Of a DNA stretch of 64,000 bases, positions 44,251 through 53,537 are shown in pieces. The translations under genes were made by a program, and so were the position numbers. This stretch comes from Buddleja alternifolia (lineage: Eukaryota > Streptophyta > Magnoliopsida > Lamiales > Scrophulariaceae): the NCBI GenBank assembly GCA_019426215.1, contig CM033401.1:22945134-23009133 (forward strand). The letters are read 5' to 3'. The notes beneath the pieces were generated by a model. It saw only the letters and a program-made list of their open reading frames with translations. It was not told the origin of the DNA and made no database searches. Each line of letters opens with the position of its first letter. Positions within the stretch are counted from its first letter, which is position 1.

Positions 44251-44545
44251 TTTATTGATGAAATATAAATTGAAATTACATAATACTACTCTACTCCGTT
44301 ATTGGAGGAGAAAACTCTTAGCCTCTCATAGGAGGACTACTATTGGGGAGATTCCCCATACACTCGTGTTATTAAAGCTATGAAGAAGAAAGATTATAAT
44401 TTTTCTATGAATAATTGTTTATGAAAGAGTTGGAGGAAATTTCGGAAGATCTCCATCTGCTTCCGTCTTCTCTTCTTATAGACCTTGGTTTCAGATTTCA
44501 AAGTCAGATTCCAAAACCTCTTTAATCTTTAGACGTCATTGCATA
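44251..44545 (-). promoter_or_regulatory. Pararetroviral promoter and poly(A) region
   Basis: On the minus strand a TGACGTCT box (44533-44540; TGACG is the as-1 half-site used by 35S-type promoters) is followed about 50 bp later by TCTATAAGAAGAG (about 44473-44485), a TATA box. About 220 bp further down AATAAA lies at 44251-44256. A TATA box followed within about 200 bp by a poly(A) signal is how caulimoviruses make terminally redundant RNA. Confidence 0.65.
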
Positions 44546-44712
44546 CGTATATCTTTAATAATGCGCGTTCGCCCCAGTGTTTGCCACTTCATCTGCCACG
44601 CCTTGTCTTTTTACAACTGTTTACTTTCCAGCTATTTTCGTTAATCAGTCACATGACTGACTTTTGGTTAGTGCGCCTGATTATCAGGGCCGCTTTTGTC
44701 GTTTACATGATT

Positions 44713-45857
44713 TTACCGTGGTTTGTGAAAACCTTTTGGGTAAAATGTCTTTCTCTTCCCTTTATCCTTATCGGATTCGGGTTTAGCCTTGGTAACCCGT
44801 ATTTTTGTTCCAAATAAGGGTTTTGCTTGGAACTCACAACTTGAACACTCCCAGTTGTGCCAAAGATCAACATGAATCATGTTGCAGGCCTTCTTCTTGG
44901 TAGATTCAGTTGCTGGTAACTTGTTTTCCCAGATTATGGTCCTTTTTTGTTCAAAGACCTTTTCTGCGAAATCTGTACTTTTCCCTGTCATGGAATTTAA
45001 CAGGAATGACCCATTCACTGAATTTGTGAAGATCTTGAATGGATACTTGACTTTGTCCATCTCTGTAAGACAGACCCACATTCCCCATGATCTTCAGGTG
45101 GAAATATCTTCTTCGTTGATAGTCTAACCAACGGAGCTTCTCCTGTTGCGACCTGGATTTTGTTATAGGCCATCATGTTCGGTCTCTGTAATTTCATAAA
45201 ATGAAATGCTGGGTGAGACCCATTTCCTGTAATTTCTGGAGCTGCTGAAATGAATTTCAACTCCAAGATATCGCCTCTTTTGAGGTAAGGTTTATTTTGC
45301 CATGAATCGTACACGGCTCCTGTGATCCAATCCGGAAGTTTTGATATTTTTGGAAAACTTGGTGACATGGTATGTATTGAAGCTATTGCCCCAAAATCAT
45401 ACCATTCTCGAACCTCTTCTGGCTTAGATCCTTCCTTCATCCAAACCCTAGGATATTTCCCTGATATTTCTACCAAGGTCCTATTAGGATTTATTCCTTG
45501 TCTCGAGATTAATTTATCCCAAGAACTCTGGTAACCCTGTCAATGTAAATTAATTGGGTTAGTATTAATCTTAGAAGTGCCTGTCCATGGCCTAAGATTA
45601 ATCTCTCCCTCTTTAACCCCAGATGTGGTGGGTTGACTTAAACTGGTAGGAGCTTGCGCTTCTTTTCGTTCAACCTTATCCGTTTCCTCAGAATCTGAGA
45701 ATGGACTTGTGCAAGTGGTATTTGAATCTACTGCTCCGGGTATAGAGCCCCGTTCTCTAAATGCAGGTGTAGAGTCCTGCTCTCTTAATTCGCGAGTAAT
45801 CACTGAAGGTGATGCCTTTAGAATTGGTTCTTGTAGTGTAGTCCATAACATAGTCAT
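44713..45857 (-). pseudogene. Pararetroviral ORF downstream of RNase H, function unassigned
   Basis: Three pieces (45857-45540, 45476-45015 and 45081-44713) lie in different frames, separated by a stop at 45540 and a frameshift near 45050. The first is Ser/Thr/Glu-rich and probably disordered; the second has a more ordered part. By position this is where caulimoviruses place the inclusion-body/transactivator gene and tungrovirus its ORF4, but I see no motif that decides between them. Confidence 0.6.
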
Positions 45858-46017
45858 GGCATACGTCGTCCCATTAAGGGTTTCCTGGACAATGCCCAGG
45901 GCAGCTCTTTGTACATGGCCAGTTGCTTCAGCGTTAGCTGATCACTGTCCAAACCTTTTGTCAAGCTCTTCAAGGTTTTCCCTGAGATGCCTGTATCTCT
46001 TGATGACAAAATTAGCT

Positions 46018-47594
46018 TCAGATGCTTCCATCTCTTGTTAGGAAATCTGCAAGAACATTCTCATGAGATTTCACAATAATGAAGTCAAAACAATAATATC
46101 GATATTCAGCTTGCCATCTGAGAATACGTGTCTTTTCTATTTTTGATTCAAGTTTATTTTTCAAAAAGTTTTTGACATTCGTATTATCAACTTTTAAAGT
46201 AAATTCTTTGGCTAGTAAAAATAATGGCCACTTTTTAAAAGCCTTCCATACAGCAAATAATTCTTTCTCATTAACATGCCAAAGACTGGCTTGTTGTTCA
46301 CTGAACAATCCTCCTGCATATCTACAAGGTTCTTCCCCTGTAGTTGTACGTTTCATGAGCACTGCTGCCCATCTATAATCATTGGCATCTGTGTAGACTA
46401 CCAAGTCATCTTTGTCTTGTGGTATTGCGAGTTTAGGCAAGTTATTGCAAACTTGTTTCAACTCACGAATTCTTTGAGTGTGAATTTCTTCCCACTTCCA
46501 TTTCGAGCTTTCCGTCTCTTTTAAGAGAGGTCAGAAATCTTTCCTATAGTTTGCTAGATCCTTAATAAAGATACCAGCAAAGTTAACAACTCCTAAAAAA
46601 CTTTGAAGCTGTTTTTTATCTTTTAAAACATCAGGAAAATTTCTTATTTTTTCCACAATATGTTCCTGGAGTTCAATACCTGTTTCGTCAATAAGAATAC
46701 CAAGAAACCCAATCTTATTAACTCCAATTATTGCTTTTTTTCTGAAAGCACTAATCCTTCCTGAAAAAATGTGTTAGAAAATATTTCAAGATGTTTAATA
46801 TGATCTTTCATATCTCTAGATGCAATTAATACGTCGTCAATATAGACAAGCATAAACTCAAAATAATCTTTAAATAGAGTATCCATCTTCCTTTGATATA
46901 TCTGGGGTGCGTTAGCTAATCCCATTGGAAATACGTTCCAGATATTTTGACCTTGTGGAGTAGAAAATGCCGTATATTTTCTAGACTCCTTCTCTATCTT
47001 AATCTGATAGAAACCATTTTTACAATCAAACTTTGAAAACACTTTGGCATCTTTAATGGATTCGATTAAGTGTTCTCTACTTGGGATATAGTAACCATCA
47101 AATTCCAGTATCTTATTGATACCTTTATAATTGATTACTAATCTTGCCTTTCCTCTTTTTACCTCACCATGGTTTCTTACCAGAAAACCAGGGCTACTAT
47201 AAGCGGAGACTCCAGGTTCTATGAGTTTAAGATCGATATGCTCATTTATGATTGTTTGCATATCCTTCTTATCCATCATATTCATCTGGATTGGCTTGTA
47301 TCGAACATACTCGTACTTGCATTGTTCTTTTACTTTCAGAGTAGCTTTGATCTTGTTTTTATCCCACCAAGCCAAAGGATTCTCGTTAAAGTTCCTTTGA
47401 ATTAGTCGCTTAACATTCTCAAGAGAAAGTAAACTTTCTTCATCAATGTTATCCATGGACTTGTTCTGTAATTCATTCTTAAGAAATTGTATCTCTTCTC
47501 TTGAATTCTCATAACAGTTTCCGTCTGGACTTTCAATTAGACCATGTAGTCTAAAAGACAAAAGAGCTTTTCTAAATCTCTGTTTATCCTTCAT
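46018..47594 (-). pseudogene. Pararetroviral reverse transcriptase and RNase H
   Basis: The segment 47594-46728 holds the RT palm, with FSKFDCKNGFYQIKI and the catalytic YIDD motif in FMLVYIDDVLIAS. After about 270 bp with a broken frame (46727-46462; the thumb/connection part), 46461-46018 carries RNase H, with its first Asp in LVVYTDANDYRW, the Glu in NEKELFAVW, a later Asp in LKVDNTNVKNF and the last in ENVLADFLTRD. The frame changes near 46540 and 46730. In a live virus this enzyme would copy pregenomic RNA into DNA in the cytoplasm. Confidence 0.9.
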
Positions 47595-47605
47595 TTTAGG
47601 ATGGG

Positions 47606-48033
47606 TTAATTTGGAATCAGGATTTTGCTGCGAAAATTAATAGGCATAATTCTATTAAAAGCGTTGGCTCGCCGCAAAACTTGTATTTCATTACCACAAT
47701 TGGTAGTAAAACATAACAAATTTTTATTGTTATCTTGCACATATTTTGCAAAGGTTTGGATAAAATTATTACCTAGCAAAATATCTGCTCCAGTATCATG
47801 AAAATATATAGGGGCATTTTTACCTTGAACCAAGGTGTGCCAAATGCTCCTCCAATTATGATATGCGCCTCTCGGATTCCCTTATTGAGAGCTTCCATAG
47901 CATTGCTAGGGAAGACCCCGGGTTTTGATGTACAAATCCCAGATCCAGAATCAATATAAGCTACAAAATATTCTGACTTATATTGTTCATATAACATACC
48001 AATAGATATGTATATAGAAAAAGGGCTAGTCAT
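47606..48033 (-). pseudogene. Pararetroviral aspartic protease region
   Basis: A D-S-G triplet in FVAYIDSGSGICTSKPG marks a retropepsin-like aspartic protease, located directly before the RT as in other caulimoviruses. Two overlapping frames (48033-47773 and 47833-47606) show a frameshift near 47800, and a stop falls just upstream at about 48031. Confidence 0.8.
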
Positions 48034-49065
48034 TTATTCAACTTGAATAATATGTCCATCTAAGCTAAATTCCATACCTTTCCCTTTTCTTCCCCAAGGT
48101 TTATGTTCCTCAAGGAAACTTAATCCCAGAATAACCATTCCTGGGCTTTGTCCAGCGATTCCTATAACAAATACTTTATAGCCCGCTATTTCTAGAATTC
48201 CTTCGTATTTGTTGATAGTAGATTGTTGCAAGTGGTATAGATCATCACAAGGAAAGTAATTATCTTTCTCTGTAATATCAAATATATTGCACATCTTTCC
48301 ATCCTTCCGGGCATTTAATTTTTACATTATCTACCCGAATAGCTTGAGGAGTTGGATTCTCAATTAATTCTTTTCCTTTCAAACTCCTTATCCTTTCTTC
48401 CAAAAAGGACATCCTGCTATTGAAATCGGTTCTAGAACTCATTAATCGATCTAGAACTGGATGGTCTCGGATTAAGATATCCACACCACCAATCCTTGGT
48501 ATTTGAATTGGATCGGGTGCCATTACCTTAGCAAATTCCTTGAAAATTCTCGGAATTTCGATATACTCTTTCCGTATGAATAAATCGGAATGATGTGTAT
48601 TGGAAAGTGCATAAGCGATTCTATATGTAATAGAATATGGTCTATTCCCTTCTTTCATCAGATCTGTTCTCTTGAAATCTTGATGAAGAGTTAAGACTAG
48701 GCTGAAATCTTGGTCAGCTAGGTTATATGCAATTCTTGGATGAATTTTAAACATTAGTTTGCCTGCATATAAATTCCCTACCATAGTACCAAGACAACCA
48801 TCTCTTAGGTTGTTAATTCTTTTATCCATAACTGACAAATGTAATGGCGAATTAACCCTGTATTGAATGTTATGCCTCTTTGGTTTAATCCTATTTGATT
48901 TAGGATTCGGCTGACTCCACTAACTCTAAAACCATCGTATTTTCCAATGTTAGAGTCCTGTTTCATTATCTTTTCCATAGTTTTATCTGATATAGATTCT
49001 TCAGAAAAAAAACCAGCTAGGTTGTCCGAGGTTTGGAGCCTATCTCCTTCGTTGGAATATTCCAT
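48034..49065 (-). pseudogene. Pararetroviral movement-protein-like region
   Basis: The pieces 49065-48805, 48838-48278 and 48294-48034 overlap in different frames. The middle one has the beta-strand-rich text of a 30K-type movement protein (LYAGKLMFKIHPRIAYNLAD, then SITYRIAYALSNTHHSDL), followed by a helical part typical of pararetroviral movement proteins. The last piece (48294-48034) links to the protease. Movement proteins line plasmodesmata with tubules. The family assignment is by pattern only. Confidence 0.65.
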
Positions 49066-49503
49066 GAGGATTATTTCTTTCTTGGAATATAGAACGATTT
49101 TCTATAATCATTCTCTCGATCCATTTTTTGAGAGTACGAATATTCTGTAACCAGATTTGAATCTTGGTTTCAGGTTCTTTTATTTTTCTTAAGCGAATAG
49201 GTGTTTCGCCTAATAACTAAATAGTAGATTCATAATGTTGGATTATTCCTCTATTTCTTTCTATCTTATCTCTGAAGTCAGAGATAACAGTTCTAAGTTG
49301 TGGAACTGTACAGATAGGAATTCCAGGCATATTTAAGTTTTCCTGAAATTATTCTTCTGATTCAGTTGATGTTTCATCTGAATCACTATAGATTTCTTCT
49401 TCATAGACACTTTCATCTGAGGAAAAATTTTCGAATTGGTAAATTGGTACCAATTCTCCATAGAAAACTGCGTCTAGGATGTCATTAGTGGCTTCGAACT
49501 ATT

Positions 49504-50783
49504 TTACCTCACCACTCTTTTGCAGACAATCTGGGGAAATGTGGCCTCGAGCTCCACATGTCTAGTAGTTACAATCCTTGAAACTTTCATTTGTCTGGGT
49601 GTGTGCCCGTTTGAAAGTTCATCTTGTGGGGTTTCTTCCATCTGATTTTCGAGATCCTTGAGAAGACGCCCTTGTTGGTCCAGATCTTTAGCCAGATTTG
49701 TAAGAGCTTTCGACTTAGACCACCAAGACTTTCGTCTGAAAGAAGATCGCCTTTTATTACTGATGTTATCAGAGCGAACAAATTGCTTCCTCTTCTTTCT
49801 TTGCTCCATTGATTCTCCAATAATGGTTGGAAAATCATTGTTATCACAACAAAGAGGAGTTTTCTTTATTCTTCCTCTTAGCTTTTTCATGTTCTTTTGA
49901 ACAGCAGTTTGTTGACACCAATCTTTTAGTTTGTCTTTTAAGCAAGACATTCGTCTAGCGACTGTATCAATTTGCCGCTCTGGTATCTTGTAGGAATGAA
50001 TTAACATTTCCCTTCAAGGACTGAAAATTTTTGCAAAGAACATAGGTGCAGCAATATCTGAAATGACATCAGCATGGAAGAAATATTTTCGAAAGCAATA
50101 GATGTATTCATCTATAGCACAAATATTTCTACATTCAATCCCATAGAGTGCTTGTGTATACTCTCTGGGTTTTTTTTTTTTGTATTATTTTCACCGAAGT
50201 ATCCATCTCCGATAAAATGTAACTTGATTAACCTTCCGAATCTATCGGCAATTGCACTTTTAGATTCTCCGGCTAAAACTTTCTGCTTAGATGTTTCCGA
50301 GGTGCGTTCCCAACCCACCTTTACAGATCCCTCTAAGCTTAACTCCATTAATTTAATGAAGTTTTCTTTGTCGGGTTCCAGTGTAGTGGCGGCTATTTTC
50401 ATAGCGGCAACCCATTCATCGATTAATTTTTCGATGTTTCTGAAATCGATAATATCCAAATTTAGGATAGTACCATACGAGTGCAAGGGTTGTGACATAG
50501 TCCTTGCCCATGGTGTATTTTCTGGTACCATAGTTGGATTTCTAGTAGGATTTTCTCTAAACGTTCCCCCCAATACTGCGGGGGTTGCGTTTATCTGTAA
50601 ATCACCACTTTCTCGCATCGCTTCATCCGGTGGAGGATTATGTGATGCGGAACTTTCTCCTGGCGCTGGTAATGTCAGAACTGATTCATTGGCGTTAAGA
50701 TTAGCCAATTCAACAACGACTAGTTGAGAAAATGATTCCGCCAGCTCTTGAAGATCGGAAGGATCTACTCTTGTTATATCCAT
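49504..50783 (-). pseudogene. Pararetroviral coat-protein-like region with a zinc knuckle
   Basis: The first part (from ATG 50783 to 50112) has a helical segment around 'IDEWVAAMKIAATTLE' and a Trp-containing 'GSVKVGWE' stretch, as in caulimovirid capsids. The second part (50007-49504) is Lys/Arg-rich (MEQRKKRKQF, NKRRSSFRRKSWW), fitting a nucleic-acid-binding tail. Just after it, at about 49515-49570, a zinc-knuckle pattern remains in a different frame with a stop inside it and one expected Cys replaced. The break near 50030-50110 is a frameshift or stop. ORF3 starts two bases after the ORF2 stop. Confidence 0.65.
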
Positions 50784-50784
50784 A

Positions 50785-51156
50785 TTATTTAATACTTCTA
50801 AGGATATCAACTAGTAGCTCCTCCTGAGTTTTAGGCTTCGGAATTTCCTTAGCCTTACCCTTCTGATGTAGAAGAGGCACTCGACCAAGTGCATCACCGA
50901 TTCGGTCCTTTCTTGGTTTGGACGTTCCGGTAATACCTTGTTTTTCTTTCAGATCTTTAATCATTGTCCTTAGATCTGTCATAGATCTATTCAGATCTGG
51001 AAGAATATTGAGGATTTCCTCAACTTTCTGGTTCAAGTTTTCGATTTTCATAGGTAGATGTTCTATCCTATGTCTGTAATCTTGAACTGTCTTTTGGATT
51101 TCTCTAAGATGTTTAGAAATCTTAGATGTATCCGGTTCAATTTCTTTCCAATTCAT
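50785..51156 (-). CDS. Pararetroviral ORF2 (123 residues)
   Basis: The frame is intact from ATG 51156 to TAA at 50785. It is predicted to be a long coiled coil (repeating Leu/Ile at heptad spacing over residues 10-75), followed by a basic stretch, the layout of the virion-associated small protein of badna- and tungroviruses. It sits seven bases after the ORF1 stop, and its stop is one base before the ORF3 ATG. The surrounding copy is dead, so expression is doubtful. Confidence 0.65.
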   Translation of the reverse strand: MNWKEIEPDTSKISKHLREIQKTVQDYRHRIEHLPMKIENLNQKVEEILNILPDLNRSMTDLRTMIKDLKEKQGITGTSKPRKDRIGDALGRVPLLHQKGKAKEIPKPKTQEELLVDILRSIK

Positions 51157-51163
51157 AAATGAA

Positions 51164-51472
51164 TTAAAATGAAGTGTTACCTTTATTTGCTTTCTCGGGC
51201 CAGTTGCCTTGGATTTCTGCGAGTTGTAGATCGCTCGCTACGTTGCCTTGAAACCGGTTATCCAAGGCAAACTTTCTCTCATAGTACCGGATTGATGCCG
51301 GTAGCTCTTTTACAGGAGTCTTTTTCTGTGTTCTTGTAATAATTAGTCTGACTTCATTACAGATTCTAGTGGTTTTTTGGATTAATTTATCAATCCTTTT
51401 CTCTCATCGTTTTTCCAGAATCTGGAAATACTCTCTGTTGTCTTCATAGATCGAACTATTGTTCTGTTCCAT
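51164..51472 (-). pseudogene. Pararetroviral ORF1 with an internal stop
   Basis: From ATG 51472 to TAA 51164 there are 103 codons including stop, with an in-frame TGA at 51404-51406 (codon 23). Position and size fit the ORF1 of badna- or tungrovirus-like genomes; otherwise I do not recognise the protein. Confidence 0.55.
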
Positions 51473-51547
51473 TCTTGTTTAACTCTCCTCCATAAGGTAG
51501 ACTTAGCCTTATGTAACTTAATTTAAATATTTCATCAATAAACCTAG

Positions 51548-51559
51548 GCTCTGATACCA
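51548..51559 (-). promoter_or_regulatory. Pararetroviral Met-tRNA primer-binding site
   Basis: On the minus strand TGGTATCAGAGC, the initiator tRNA-Met complement, lies 76 bases upstream of ORF1. It marks position 1 of caulimovirus genomes. Confidence 0.8.
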
Positions 51560-51850
51560 TTTAGGGTCCGAGCCTCACTCGAGCGGTTTCCAGGCGGGTA
51601 TTGGCCCGTGGACAACATCAGAGCCGGGTTTTATCCAGTTGAGGAGACACCCCTAGTGATACCCATTAGTTTGCCACCCGTAGGACCAGGCGGTTATCGT
51701 TCTTGTGGTCCCGTAGGCATCCCCTACGGAGAGTCGCGCTTCGTGTCAGATCACACGATAGAGGCTCGGGGCTTTTTCTGTATGGCTCTAATGCTCTGAT
51801 ACCATTTTCAAGCAGGATCCTTCGTTTGCTTAAATGAGGCCATTTCAAGA
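51560..51850 (-). mobile_element. Leader-like segment ending in a second primer-site copy
   Basis: A second TGGTATCAGAGC lies at 51793-51804 (minus). Between the two copies is a GC-richer 233-bp segment with CCCCGAGCCTCTATCGTG and CTCCGTAGGGGATGCCTACG words, unlike the AT-rich virus. It may be extra leader sequence, a partial second virus copy or part of a Copia-like element. Confidence 0.4.
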
Positions 51851-53112
51851 TTATTTCTCTTTTATGAAACTATATTTGAAAGTAATTAAAAGTTTGAGGA
51901 CTTGTTTGAAATAATATTATTCATTAAAATCTTGGACGGACTAAAATGACACGGAAATAATGATCTGAGGGACTTAAGTGAAACAAATAATACCTGAGGG
52001 ACTTAAGTGATACAAACTGAAAAGATGGGGGACCATAGATGCTATTATCTCTATATTTTAATTTACACATTTTTGTCAAACTTTCCTGTTTTGAGGCTGT
52101 ATCTTATGGAAAGAAAAACAAATCACCTTCTGACCTTCACCTTCATTGTTTACTAATTACGAAATAATTTTACTAACCTGCTTCAATAATCCACCTTCAT
52201 TTTTATCAATCTGTTTTAATAATTTACCTTCTGACATTCACCTTTTTTTTTTTTTTTTTGGCAAGTTTCTAACCTTCACACCATCATTGTTTATTAATAC
52301 TGTAATTATTGTCTTGAATTATTTTGTAATTTTTCTAAATCAGAGTTAAATATTTAAATACAAAACATATGTACTACTTATACACAGTTGAAAGGGAGAA
52401 GATGATAAAAGTAAATTGTTGAATTTGAGATCGTATCACCTTGCATTTTCTGTATTATTTAAGACTTGTTGGAGTGGGTCTGTTAATATATGCTCGTAAT
52501 TAATAATCACTATATAACAAAATCTCTTTTGTCCTTCTTTCGATTTTTTCATTCTTTTAGATTAATGTTAACCTAAAATTCAGTATTGAAACTCCAATAT
52601 TATTTTCATAAAATTATGTTAGTTAACCAAAAAATAAATAAAATTATGTTAGTATTATACGAGTGAGAGAATACATTTCCCACTTCCAAATAAAAGCACT
52701 ATACTATGAGACACTAGAAAGAAGAGAAGAGGGAAGGAGAAAGCTTGATTCAACCTTCACTGCCGCCTCCTCATACTTGTGGCAGATTATTTCTCCACAA
52801 ATTGCAATGCATAGGGCTGTTGTATTACAATTAACAAGTATGTATATCTAGGTGTTAATTACGGACTCAAAGAAGGCGAAGAAATGCATTTATATATTTT
52901 CACCTTGTAGCTTTTGAAATAATCACCCATCAATAGAATAGAAATTTGGATTTTTGAGTTTGTGTAAACAGAAGAAGAAGAAGAAGAAGAAGAAGAAGAG
53001 ACTGTGTGAAGTAGGAGAAAGAGACAAGTCTCAAATCGTATTAAATATTCATTTTCCATAAATCAGATAAGCTAGATATGTTATGGTGTGGATGAATAGG
53101 AATATATCGAAA
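51851..53112. other. Intergenic DNA
   Basis: 51960-52035 has GGGACTTAAGTGA repeats that resemble 43790-43860 on the other strand. A T-tract is at 52245-52259 and a GAA microsatellite at 52971-52999. No gene is supported. Confidence 0.45.
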
Positions 53113-53246
53113 GGGATCTTTTATCCCACAATGATGTCACATTTTTGTGGGATTGATAAGTGTTCATTTAAAAAAAAACAATTAATAATAATTCAAATTA
53201 AATGGACACTTGTCAATCCTACACCATTGTGGGATAGAAGATCCGT
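53113..53246. mobile_element. Small MITE-like stem-loop
   Basis: GGATCTTTTATCCCACAATG on the left pairs with CATTGTGGGATAGAAGATCC on the right. TGATAAGTGTTCATTTAA and TTAAATGGACACTTGTCA pair inside it. The whole is about 134 bp. Confidence 0.65.
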
Positions 53247-53334
53247 TCCGGAAATATAGACCATTATTTACTAGGAGCGAGATTGTTAAATAATTACCCA
53301 AACTATTTCATTGACCAAAGAGGGGCAAAATAGG

Positions 53335-53375
53335 GATTTAAATGAATTTGCTCTGGCATTATCAGCAACCTTAAT
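53335..53375. repeat. Inverted-repeat end paired with 42401-42445
   Basis: TTGCTCTGGCATTATCAGCA plus ACCT matches the reverse complement of the left copy. The inner flank has GGGCAAAATAGGGATTTAAA, a type of text common just inside MULE ends. Confidence 0.5.
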
Positions 53376-53537
53376 ATAAAAATGAAACATATATTATATC
53401 CTTTTCGCAGTATATTTTGTGCCACTACTTGGTGAATTTAAGGTAAAAGTTGGCACTATAAATCTTCTATATGCCTCAAAGAAATTTTCTCTCTCAATAT
53501 CCTACTTTTTGATGAAATAGATTAGATGTATATTTTT

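Larger units (their letters stand above)
44251..51559 (-). mobile_element. Endogenous pararetrovirus (Caulimoviridae), nearly full length, degraded
   Basis: About 7.3 kb on the minus strand carries, in order, a Met-tRNA primer site, two small tightly linked ORFs, a coat-protein-like region with zinc knuckle, a movement-protein-like region, protease, RT, RNase H, a further ORF, a promoter and a poly(A) signal. There is no integrase and no LTR, the mark of plant pararetroviruses. Stops and frameshifts break every long region, so it is a non-functional fossil. The CP-before-MP order recalls cavemo- and solendoviruses, while the small linked ORF1 and ORF2 recall badna- and tungroviruses. The genus is therefore left open. 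Confidence 0.9.

Noticed and set aside
50074..50727. 217-codon plus-strand open frame
   Set aside because: It overlaps the coat-like region on the minus strand, which has the expected neighbours and order. The plus-strand frame is a shadow.
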